From VRUE01 sp963720805 (GTDB taxonomy: Bacteria > Actinomycetota > Thermoleophilia > Solirubrobacterales > 70-9), in assembly GCA_963720805.1 (NCBI GenBank), contig CAVRGT010000003.1:1-64000 (forward strand): a DNA stretch of 64,000 nucleotides, read 5' to 3'. A program made the position numbers and the translations under genes. This document shows positions 55,434 to 62,639 of this stretch, one piece after another (positions within the stretch are counted from its first letter, which is position 1; every line of letters begins with the position of its first letter). The notes beneath the pieces are model-generated. The model worked only from the letters and a program-made list of their open reading frames with translations, was not told the origin of the DNA and ran no database searches.

Positions 55434-56402
55434 GTCGCTAGAAGTGGTGTAACCGCCACGTAGGGGCCCCAGACTCGTCGGTTGACCTGCAAGTCGACTG
55501 ACAAAAGGAAGCACCACGATGGCCGAGAGCCAAAGCATGACGAGCGCCGGGGTCGTAGCCAAGGCCCTGATCGAGGAGCACTCCGACTTTCCACACGAGA
55601 GCGTGGCGATGATCGCCACACAGATCATGGAGGCCGAGATCGAGCGCCAGATCGGCGCTCGAAGGGGCGAGGTCAGCGAGGGACGCTCGACCCACCGAAA
55701 CGGCTATCGCCTCGACACCGGCGGCATGGCTCGACAGCCCACGGGCGATTCCCGCCCAGGACCGTCGACGATGCTCACGACGCCCGGCCGGCGGACGGCC
55801 TGATGAGCGCACCGCCTGTCTCGATGCCCGACCCTTTGGCCTTCCCATCGCAACCCTCCTCGATCAGGTGTTGCGAGGACCACTTGAATCCACCCCGTGC
55901 ACTTCATCCGCAACATGCACGGCCACTGCAAGAAGGGTCAGCGCAACATGGTCTCCGCGGCCCTACGCGAGGTCTTCAACGCCGAGGACCTCCAAGACGC
56001 CCGGGAGCGCTCAGCCTCGGTGATCGAGCGGCTCTCACCGGTCGCGCCGAAGGTGGCCGAGCTGCTCGCCGAGGCCGAGGAGGACCTGCTGGCCTGCTAC
56101 CGCTTCCCGGCGGCCCACTGGCCGAAGCTGCGCTCAACCAACAACATCGAGCGCCTCAACAAGGAGATCGCCCGCCGCTCTGACGTCGTCGGGATCTTCC
56201 CCAACGACCGGGCGGTGATCCGCTTGATCGGCGCCTTGTTGATCGAGCAGAATGACGAGTGGCTGCTGACCCGCGGCTACCTCTCGAGGGAATCGATCGG
56301 CCTGGTCCTCGAGGACCAGGCCGAGGCCAACGGAAAGGAGGGGGCGGCCCTGGAGCGCTGAGGAGAAGTGCCAGCGAGTCCCGTTACACCACAACTCGCG
56401 AC
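55434..56402 (+). mobile_element. Internally deleted IS256-family insertion sequence
   Basis: About 969 bp, bounded by imperfect terminal inverted repeats: GTCGCTAGAAGTGGTGTAAC at 55434 and its partner GTCGCGAGTTGTGGTGTAAC read on the minus strand from 56402. Intact IS256 elements are about 1.3-1.5 kb; the central part of the transposase is missing. No convincing 8-9 bp target duplication was found. Confidence 0.78.
55519..56361 (+). pseudogene. IS256-family transposase, N- and C-terminal fragments
   Basis: The N-terminal fragment (55519-55803) has EIERQIGARRGEVSEG and THRNGYR. The C-terminal fragment resumes near 55890 (VHFIRNMHGHCKKGQRNMVS) with RSTNNIERLNKEIARRSDVV and IGALLIEQNDEWLL, ending at 56361. 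The stretch between, which should hold the two catalytic aspartates, is lost, so the element cannot move by itself. Confidence 0.85.
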
Positions 56403-56425
56403 TTGACTGAAGCTTGCGCCCTAGA

Positions 56426-57016
56426 TCAGGGTCCCCCCCGCCATCGGCGCATGCTCGGCAGCCTCGGCTGGGTCGTGTGAATTGTGGCATCGGCTTCCTC
56501 AAGCACGGTGAAGCCGTGGTCCAAGGTCGCGATATCCGCCACCTCGGCAACGAAGAGAGACGCTGCATGTACGGCGTCATAGGAGCGGAATCCGTATTTC
56601 CCCATTAGCCCAGGGGCTACGTCGCTCACGTCGCTTAGCTCAATTCGCGACCAAGGCACAGCGCTCAAGAGTTCGCGCCAAGCCTCCAATCCCTCATCCA
56701 GCAGCCTGCTTGCTCGTCGCCGGACCCTTCCGTCATAGCGAGCGCTCTTCCATTTGCTGCCGTGCTTCTCCCGGCCCGCAATGTTGAAGAGAACCTCGCA
56801 TAGCTCGGTTTCGAGCAGACGATTGAAGACCAACGTGCATTCAGCTGTCGCAACAGCTTCAAAGAACGACACGCAAGCCGCGTGATTCTTTTGTGCTGGT
56901 AGCAACGCGTCGACGACGATCGTCGTATCCAGCAAGATCGCTTCCGGAGGAGTCCAGTCAACTGCCTCAAAAGACTGGATGCCGCGAGGAAGCGGCGGGC
57001 GCCCTCGTTGAGCCAC
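56426..57016 (-). CDS. PIN-domain protein (VapC-like ribonuclease)
   Basis: 196 aa. Acidic active-site residues are in place: Asp30 in ILLDTTIVVDALLP, a glutamate in LLETELCEVLF (69-74), Asp147 in SYDAVHAASL and Asp161/Asp166 in DIATLDHGF. Fold order and length fit a PIN nuclease, slightly longer than typical VapC (130-150 aa) because of N- and C-terminal extensions. Starts 2 bases after the stop of the small upstream gene, an arrangement typical of antitoxin-toxin pairs. Base composition is visibly less GC-rich than the neighbours, in line with acquisition. Confidence 0.82.
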   Translation of the reverse strand: MAQRGRPPLPRGIQSFEAVDWTPPEAILLDTTIVVDALLPAQKNHAACVSFFEAVATAECTLVFNRLLETELCEVLFNIAGREKHGSKWKSARYDGRVRRRASRLLDEGLEAWRELLSAVPWSRIELSDVSDVAPGLMGKYGFRSYDAVHAASLFVAEVADIATLDHGFTVLEEADATIHTTQPRLPSMRRWRGGP

Positions 57017-57018
57017 GG

Positions 57019-57276
57019 CTACTTAGAGCGACGTGATCGAGGTAGGTCCACGGTTACGGCCGTCTTGACCCGCTTCGTTGCCCGGCCGACAGTTGCGGAG
57101 CGTTGCTTTAGATCGCTGATCTGAGGCGCGTTGGAGGAAACGTACCGACCGGTCTTGGCAGATCGGTAGCCGCTGCCGTTTTTGCTGGCCTTAGCCATCC
57201 TGTAGGTGCCCGCGGTGCCGTCAGACCTAGCCGACTTGTAGCGGCCCCCTTTGCTTTTCGCTTGCCGTGCTGCCAT
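57019..57276 (-). CDS. Small basic protein, candidate antitoxin partner of the PIN gene
   Basis: 85 aa, rich in Lys/Arg/Ser. It contains GGRYKSARSDGTAGTYRMAK and GSGYRSAKTGRYVS, two related G-x-Y-x-S/M-A motifs, then a tail ...GRATKRVKTAVTVDLPRSRR. The YRSAKTGRYV motif occurs in small actinobacterial proteins of unknown function. Being first in a two-gene operon with a PIN nuclease, it may be the antitoxin; it does not resemble VapB (AbrB, RHH or Phd) folds. Confidence 0.6.
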   Translation of the reverse strand: MAARQAKSKGGRYKSARSDGTAGTYRMAKASKNGSGYRSAKTGRYVSSNAPQISDLKQRSATVGRATKRVKTAVTVDLPRSRRSK

Positions 57277-57316
57277 CAGGCTTCGATTCTACCGACGGAG
57301 TCGGGCCACTCTCCTA

Positions 57317-57337
57317 TGCGCCAGTTGTGCGCCAGTA
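57317..57337. repeat. Two TGCGCCAGT direct repeats left of site C
   Basis: TGCGCCAGTT at 57317-57326 and TGCGCCAGTA at 57328-57337, the same 10-mer and 11-base pitch as beside sites A and B. Consistent with integrase or excisionase arm sites on the element ends. Confidence 0.5.
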
Positions 57338-57407
57338 CGACCGGAAATAACCGGACTCAACCGGATTGCATTCCGCTTGAACAAGCGGAGTCGCAGTGTC
57401 CATGCGG

Positions 57408-57432
57408 CCCGATCTAGATGAAATACATGCCG
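57408..57432. other. attR-like site overlapping the intact rrf2 3' end (site C)
   Basis: CCCGATCTAGATGAAATACA plus TGCCG; the TAG here is the true stop of the Rrf2 gene. Left flank ATGCGG as at site B. Integration here restored the last codons of rrf2, as is usual for tyrosine recombinases using a gene 3' end. Confidence 0.7.
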
Positions 57433-57812
57433 CTGCCGGCGGCCTCGGCCTCGCGGCGGGCGATTTCGGCGATTGTGGTCTGGCCGAAGACCTTGCGCAG
57501 GGCGGTGACGCCCTCGGCCCAGATGCCGCCCGCCTCGTCGGCCTCCTGGCCGACCTTGCCGTCGAGGGCCTGGACGACCTCGAGCACGGTGATCTCCTCG
57601 GCCGGGCGCGAGAGCGTGTAGCCGCCGCGCATGCCGCGGTGGCTGGTCAGCAGGCCGGCGCGGCGCAGGGTCGAGAAGAGCTGCTCGAGGAACTGCTCGG
57701 GGATCTCGCGGCGCTCGGCGAGCTCCTTGATCGGCACCGGGCGCTCGCCCGAGCGCGCCAGCTCTGCCATTGCAACAACCGCGTAGCGCGACTTCGAGGT
57801 GATCGAGATCAC
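57414..57812 (-). CDS. Rrf2-family transcriptional regulator (cysteine-less, CymR-like)
   Basis: 132 aa with the family opening ITSKSRYAVVAMAELARSG, a winged helix (IKELAERREIPEQFLEQLF) and wing RGMRGGYTLSRPAEEITVLE. The three cysteines that hold the iron-sulfur cluster in IscR/NsrR are absent, which places it with CymR-type members that sense cysteine supply through CysK/O-acetylserine. It lies on the same strand upstream of cysK-cysE, separated from them only by the inserted DNA plus ~410 bases. The start is a GTG at 57812. Confidence 0.88.
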   Translation of the reverse strand: MISITSKSRYAVVAMAELARSGERPVPIKELAERREIPEQFLEQLFSTLRRAGLLTSHRGMRGGYTLSRPAEEITVLEVVQALDGKVGQEADEAGGIWAEGVTALRKVFGQTTIAEIARREAEAAGSGMYFI

Positions 57813-57877
57813 AAGGGCTTTCTACCGCACCGCCCGGACTGGGTTAGGATCGCTCGCACTGGGCTCCAGGGCTGACG

Positions 57878-58540
57878 ATGGAGCCATCGCCGAACACCCA
57901 GATATCGGAACCGGTCCTGAGCGAGCGTCCACAGTGCCTTGTCGTAGATGGTCACCCGATCGTCCGGATCGGCGTGCGCCGAGCGCTGCAGGACCGCTTC
58001 GAGTGCCAGGAGGCGGCCAGCCGCGAGGAGGCGGTCGACCTGGTACGCGACATCGGCAGCATCGACATCGCGATCATCGACATGCGGCGGCGCCCCGATG
58101 GATTGGACCCGGCGCCCCTCGGCGCCACCGAGACGATCCGGATGATGCTCAAATCCGAACCGGGCCTCGGCATCGTCGCCCACGGCGAGCGGGCCGAGCG
58201 ACACCTGGCCGGCGCCGCCCTGCAGGCGGGCGCAAGCGCCTACATCTCGCGCACGGCCGACAGCGAGCTGCTGCTGCGCGCCGCCCAGGCCGCCCTTGCC
58301 CAGGAACGCTTCATCGATCCCGACGTGCCTCCGCGCGGCAGTCGCGGCAAGCTGACCAAACGCCAGCGCGAAATCCTTCAGCTCCTCGCCAACGGCGAAT
58401 CGACCACGGTCGCCGCCCGCGAGCTCGACCTCAGCGAAGAAACGATCAAGACCCACACGAAGAACGCCCTGGCACGGCTGGGCGCGCGCAACCGCACGCA
58501 CGCCGTGGCGATCGCGCTGCGCGAGTCGCTGATCGAGTAG
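57878..58540 (+). CDS. NarL/FixJ-type response regulator with degenerate receiver
   Basis: 220 aa. The receiver-like domain keeps Asp24 (VVDGHPIV) and the putative phospho-acceptor Asp68 (AIIDMR), but lacks the second acidic residue beside Asp24. The conserved Lys is Arg125 (YISRTADS). The C-terminal LuxR helix-turn-helix is intact (LTKRQREILQLLANGESTTV...LSEETIKTHTKNALARLG). No histidine kinase is adjacent. May work without phosphorylation. Divergent from rrf2 and convergent with the HDOD-LuxR gene. Confidence 0.85.
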   Translation: MEPSPNTQISEPVLSERPQCLVVDGHPIVRIGVRRALQDRFECQEAASREEAVDLVRDIGSIDIAIIDMRRRPDGLDPAPLGATETIRMMLKSEPGLGIVAHGERAERHLAGAALQAGASAYISRTADSELLLRAAQAALAQERFIDPDVPPRGSRGKLTKRQREILQLLANGESTTVAARELDLSEETIKTHTKNALARLGARNRTHAVAIALRESLIE

Positions 58541-58553
58541 CGCGGCGGCGGGC

Positions 58554-59636
58554 CTAGATCCAGCCGCAGTCGCGTGCGGTCAGGACCGCCTGGGCGCGAT
58601 CGACGGCGCCGATCTTGCCGTAGACGTTGTGCAGGTGGGTGCGAATGGTCGAGACCGAGAGCTGCATCTCGCCGGCAATCTGCTTGTAGACCATGCCCTC
58701 GGAGAGGTGGCGCAGGACGTCGAGCTCGCGAGCCGAGAGCGGGCAGGGCTCGGAGACCCGCGAGACGTCATTGCGAGCGTAGGGAAGCTGGTAGAGCAGG
58801 TCACGCAGGGCGTCGGGGCTGAGGCCGCAGCGCTTGGCGGAGGCGTGCAGGCGCTCGGGCGAGACCGCCTCGCCCTGGCTGTAGTGGGCGACCATGTCGG
58901 CGGTTGCGACGAGGGCCGCCAGGCCCTCGGCGTCATCGGCGTGGTGGCGCTCGATCGAGACCGCGATCCGCTGCGGCAAGCTCCAGCGACGCGCCAGCAC
59001 CCCGCCGACCAGGGCGTGGTCGATGCCGAGCCGGTCGCGTTCCTCGCGCAGACGTTGCTCCGGGGTCCTGCTGAGAACGTCGAAGTGACCGCGATCGCCA
59101 GGATGGAGATTGGCAATCACAAGACGGCCGATGTCGTGCAGCAGCGAGGCGACGGCGAGTTCGTCGCGATCCTCCCAGCCGATTGCACGGCCGATCTCAT
59201 CGGCGGCCTGCTGGGTGGCAAGGGCGTGGACCCGAAAACGCTCCGGGCGCATCTCGCGCCCGCCGTTGGTCTCGAAGAAGTCGAAGACGGGCGCGGTGCC
59301 GGCGATGGCGAGCACGCCCGAGGGCTTGAGAATGTCGATCGCGGCCGGGACCGAACCGATGCTGGCGACGGGCGAGCTGGAGCGATTGGCAAAGCGCAGC
59401 ACGGCGATGGCCAGGCCGACGTCGGCCTCCACCGCCTCGATCAGGTCGCCGACGCGACCGGTCTCGGCCGTGGCTGCCTGCATCACGCGGGCTCGCGACT
59501 CGAGCAGCACCGGGAATTTCTCGACGGCCTCGAAGGCCGCGGCGAGGCGGGCGCCCGGCGCGGGCCTGCCGCTGGGGTCCTTGCCGGTGGCACCGGGTTT
59601 GGCCTTGCTGTTGATCTTGGGCTTGGTGGTCTCCAT
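58554..59636 (-). CDS. HDOD domain fused to a LuxR-type DNA-binding domain
   Basis: 360 aa from ATG 59636. After a ~30-residue basic linker, residues ~40-240 form an HDOD domain with the HD pair at 167-168 (ASLLHDIGRLVIANL). Residues ~295-355 are a LuxR helix-turn-helix (LSARELDVLRHLSEGMVYKQ...LSVSTIRTHLHNVYGKIG). HDOD proteins usually signal through other partners; direct fusion to a DNA-binding domain makes a possible one-component regulator. Convergent with the NarL-like gene. The 130 bases to gltX hold nothing recognised. Confidence 0.86.
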   Translation of the reverse strand: METTKPKINSKAKPGATGKDPSGRPAPGARLAAAFEAVEKFPVLLESRARVMQAATAETGRVGDLIEAVEADVGLAIAVLRFANRSSSPVASIGSVPAAIDILKPSGVLAIAGTAPVFDFFETNGGREMRPERFRVHALATQQAADEIGRAIGWEDRDELAVASLLHDIGRLVIANLHPGDRGHFDVLSRTPEQRLREERDRLGIDHALVGGVLARRWSLPQRIAVSIERHHADDAEGLAALVATADMVAHYSQGEAVSPERLHASAKRCGLSPDALRDLLYQLPYARNDVSRVSEPCPLSARELDVLRHLSEGMVYKQIAGEMQLSVSTIRTHLHNVYGKIGAVDRAQAVLTARDCGWI

Positions 59637-59766
59637 TGCGAGAAATGTCCTCGACTGCCTCATCGGCAGCGAAGGACGCACGGTTTAGCCCGACCATCCA
59701 CAAAATTAAGGTGCAGAAAGGCGCCATCTGTCCATTTGGGTGGATTTCAGCGGTTTTGCTTGTCCG

Positions 59767-61134
59767 CTAGGACCGCAGGCGCGTGGCTGCGACATCGATG
59801 CGGGCGAGCGATTCCTCGCGCCCGAGCACAGCCAAGGACTCGAAGATTCCCGGCGAGACCGAGGTACCGGTGATCGCAACCCGGATCGGCTGGTAGACCT
59901 TGCCGGGCTTGGCGCCAAGGCGCTCGGGAAGCGGCGCCAGGGCCGCCTCGACTGCCGCGGCATCGAAAGCGGGAGCATCGGCGAGGGCCGTGCCTGCCGC
60001 TTCCAGGGCGGCGAGCGCACCGTCCTTCATCACCTTGTCCCACGCCTTCTGGTCGTCGACCGGCGGATCGAAGAGGAAGCGGATCAAGTCCCAGACCTCG
60101 GCCAGCGTCTGGGCTTTCTCCTGAGCGATCTCGCAGGCCGCTCGCAGCCGCGCATCCGGCTCGCGGCCAAGGTGCTTGGCGACCGCGGCGGTGTACTGGT
60201 CCAGCGGCAGCTCGCGCATGAAGCGCCCGTTGAGCCAGCGCAGCTTCTTCTCGTCGAAGATCGCGGCGGAGCGGCCGACGTCCTCGACCCGGAAGCGGCG
60301 GACCAGCTCCTCGGTGGCCATCACCGTCGTGTCGTCGTCGGTTCCCCAGCCGAGCAGGGCGAGGTAGTTGCGGACCGCCGCGGGCAGGTAGCCGGCCACG
60401 CGCAGCTCCTGCACCGAGGCGGCACCGTGGCGCTTGGAGAGCTTCTTGCCGTCAGGACCGTGCAGCAGTGGCAGGTGGGCGTATCGCGGCGGCTCGTGAC
60501 CCAACGCGGTGAGGACGAGGAGTTGCTTCGGCGTGTTGGAGAGGTGGTCGTCCCCCCGCACCACCTCGCTGATCCCCATCTCAGCGTCGTCGACGGCGAC
60601 GGCGAAGTTGTAGAGGACGGAGCCGTCACCGCGGGCGATGACGAAGTCGTCATAGCTGCGGTTGGGGAAGCTGACCGGACCGCGGATCAGGTCGTGAACG
60701 ACGGTCTCGCCGTCATCAGGCACGCGTAGGCGCACCGCGGCACCGTCGTCCGTGGTCGGCTCGCCGCGGTAGCCGCGCTCGGCCCCGTGCTCAGCCTTCC
60801 AGGCCTCGACGTCCTTGGCGGTCGCCGAGTCGCGATAAGCGGCGCCGGAATCGAGCAACTGCCGCAGTGCATCGGCGTGGAGATCGGCCCGCGAGGCCTG
60901 CGAGACCGGGCCAATGTCCCAATCGAGCTCGAGCCACTCCATCGCGTCGATGATCTGCGCGACATTCTCCTCGGTCGAGCGCTCGCGGTCGGTGTCCTCG
61001 ATCCGCAACACCAACTCGCCGCCGCCGTGACGGGCCGCGAGCCAGTTGTAGAGAGCGGTCCGAGCGCCGCCGATATGCAGGGCGCCGGTCGGAGATGGGG
61101 CGAATCGGACGCGGAGTGGAACGTCTTCGGGCAC
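59767..61134 (-). CDS. gltX: Glutamyl-tRNA synthetase
   Basis: 455 aa class I synthetase. RFAPSPTGALHIGGARTALYN (HIGH-type site: SPTGALHIGG), RIEDTDRERS, GDDHLSNTPKQ and the second site GKKLSKRHGAASVQEL. No glnS was seen; with gatCAB present the enzyme is probably non-discriminating, also charging tRNA-Gln with glutamate. Divergent from nfo (62-base gap). Confidence 0.96.
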   Translation of the reverse strand: MPEDVPLRVRFAPSPTGALHIGGARTALYNWLAARHGGGELVLRIEDTDRERSTEENVAQIIDAMEWLELDWDIGPVSQASRADLHADALRQLLDSGAAYRDSATAKDVEAWKAEHGAERGYRGEPTTDDGAAVRLRVPDDGETVVHDLIRGPVSFPNRSYDDFVIARGDGSVLYNFAVAVDDAEMGISEVVRGDDHLSNTPKQLLVLTALGHEPPRYAHLPLLHGPDGKKLSKRHGAASVQELRVAGYLPAAVRNYLALLGWGTDDDTTVMATEELVRRFRVEDVGRSAAIFDEKKLRWLNGRFMRELPLDQYTAAVAKHLGREPDARLRAACEIAQEKAQTLAEVWDLIRFLFDPPVDDQKAWDKVMKDGALAALEAAGTALADAPAFDAAAVEAALAPLPERLGAKPGKVYQPIRVAITGTSVSPGIFESLAVLGREESLARIDVAATRLRS

Positions 61135-61196
61135 GCGGGCAATCTAGATGAACCACGCAGACGACCGAGGCCGACCGATCCATAGGATGCGAACCG

Positions 61197-62057
61197 ATGC
61201 TAATAGGCGCACATGTCTCTACATCTGGCGGCCTCGACAAGGCGATCGAGCGCGGCACGGAACGCGGCTGCGAATCGATCCAGATCTTCAACCAGAGCCC
61301 GCGCATGTGGCGGCCGACCAAGTATGGCCCCGACGATTTTGCAGCCTTCAAAGAGGCGATGGCGGACTCGCCGGTCGAAGCCGTGGTGATCCACGCCGTA
61401 TACCTGATCAATTGCGCAAGCAAGGACAAAGAGCTGCGCAAGAAGTCACAGGCCTCGCTGACCCACGCGCTGCGGATCGGCGATGAGATCGGGGCCGCCG
61501 GAGTCGTCCTGCACCCCGGCGCGCAGGTGAAAGAGCCGTTGGGGCCCTCGATGAAACGGGCCGGCAAGACGATTGCCGCCGCGCTCAAAGACAGCGAGCG
61601 CTGCCCACTCCTGCTCGAGCAGACGGCCGGCCACAAGGGCCTGCTCGGCCGTGACTTCGACCAGACCGCGGAGCTGATCGAGCTGGCCGGCAGCGGCAAG
61701 CGCCTCGGCCTCTGCCTCGACTCCTGCCACCTCTTCGTCCAGGGCTACGACATCACCGACGAGGATCACCTGACAGCCGTCGTCGACGAAGCAGACGCCA
61801 AGGTCGACATCGAGCGCCTCCGGTGCCTCCACGTCAACGACGCCGCCGCCCCGCTCGGCTCCTGCCGCGACCGCCACGCCAACCTCGGCAAGGGCGAGAT
61901 GGGCAAGCAGGGTCTCGCCGCCTTCCTCTCCGAGCCCCGCTTCGAGGGCCTGCCCGCCACTTTGGAGACCCCCGGTCCAGATAAGAAGGGAGCGGATCGC
62001 AAAGAAGTACTGGCGGCCAAGCGGCTGCGCAAAACGGGCCTCAAACGGCGCGGCTGA
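61197..62057 (+). CDS. nfo: Endonuclease IV (AP endonuclease)
   Basis: 286 aa TIM-barrel nuclease of base-excision repair. Metal ligands are recognisable along the chain: VVIHAVYLIN, VLHPGAQ, LLEQTAGHKG, LGLCLDSCHLFVQGYD, CLHVNDAAAPLGSCRDRH and ATLETPG. QIFNQSPRMW is the usual early motif. Complements mpg at 3.2-3.8 kb, though not linked. Followed 46 bases later by a DUF4160 gene. Confidence 0.96.
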   Translation: MLIGAHVSTSGGLDKAIERGTERGCESIQIFNQSPRMWRPTKYGPDDFAAFKEAMADSPVEAVVIHAVYLINCASKDKELRKKSQASLTHALRIGDEIGAAGVVLHPGAQVKEPLGPSMKRAGKTIAAALKDSERCPLLLEQTAGHKGLLGRDFDQTAELIELAGSGKRLGLCLDSCHLFVQGYDITDEDHLTAVVDEADAKVDIERLRCLHVNDAAAPLGSCRDRHANLGKGEMGKQGLAAFLSEPRFEGLPATLETPGPDKKGADRKEVLAAKRLRKTGLKRRG

Positions 62058-62103
62058 CCGTACTCTGCGGGGAGAGACATCCTCTGCCCCGGCTTATGGG
62101 GCG

Positions 62104-62364
62104 GTGCCGACCATCAGCCGCTTCTTTGGAATCACGATCAACATGTTCTTCAAAGACCATGGTTATCCCCATTTCCACGCCTACCATGCCGATGGCGAGG
62201 CCAAGATCCGTATTGACAATCTCGAGGTCATCAGCAACAGCCTCAAGCGCCGGCAGCTTCGCTTTGTGCTCGCGTGGGCGGAGCTCCATCAAGCAGAGCT
62301 GGCAGAGAACTGGCAGCGGGCGGGCGCGCGTGAAACACTCATGGGCATCGAGCCCTTGAAATGA
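62104..62364 (+). CDS. DUF4160 protein
   Basis: 86 aa from GTG 62104. Family pattern: PTISRFFGITINMFFKDHG, then HFHAYHADGEAKIRI and an ELHQAELAENW helix near the end. Overlaps the next gene by ATGA. The DUF4160-DUF2442 pairing is common and has been considered toxin-antitoxin-like; there is no functional evidence in the sequence itself. Confidence 0.88.
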   Translation: MPTISRFFGITINMFFKDHGYPHFHAYHADGEAKIRIDNLEVISNSLKRRQLRFVLAWAELHQAELAENWQRAGARETLMGIEPLK

Positions 62365-62639
62365 ACGGACTCACTCCCCCCATCACCACCGCTTCCGTAG
62401 TGCGCCACGGCGTGCTTGAGTTGACTTTCGCGGACGGCTTGAGCGGGGTCGTCGAGATTCTCCCCCACATGTGGGGGCCTGTCTTCGAGCGGGCCCGCAC
62501 CGAGGAGGGCTTCGCCGAGGTGTATCTCGACGCTGAGTCGCGCACGGTCGCCTGGCCGGGCGGAGCGGACCTCGCCCCCGACACGCTCTACGAGCGCGTC
62601 CGCACTGGCACCTGGCCGGAGGCGATTCCGGCTATTTGA
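62361..62639 (+). CDS. DUF2442 protein
   Basis: 92 aa. Typical segments: LELTFADGLSGVVEILPHMW, FAEVYLDAESRTVAWPGGAD and LAPDTLYERV. Translationally coupled to the DUF4160 gene. The 3' end overlaps the convergent acyl-CoA dehydrogenase gene by 8 bases. Confidence 0.88.
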   Translation: MNGLTPPITTASVVRHGVLELTFADGLSGVVEILPHMWGPVFERARTEEGFAEVYLDAESRTVAWPGGADLAPDTLYERVRTGTWPEAIPAI

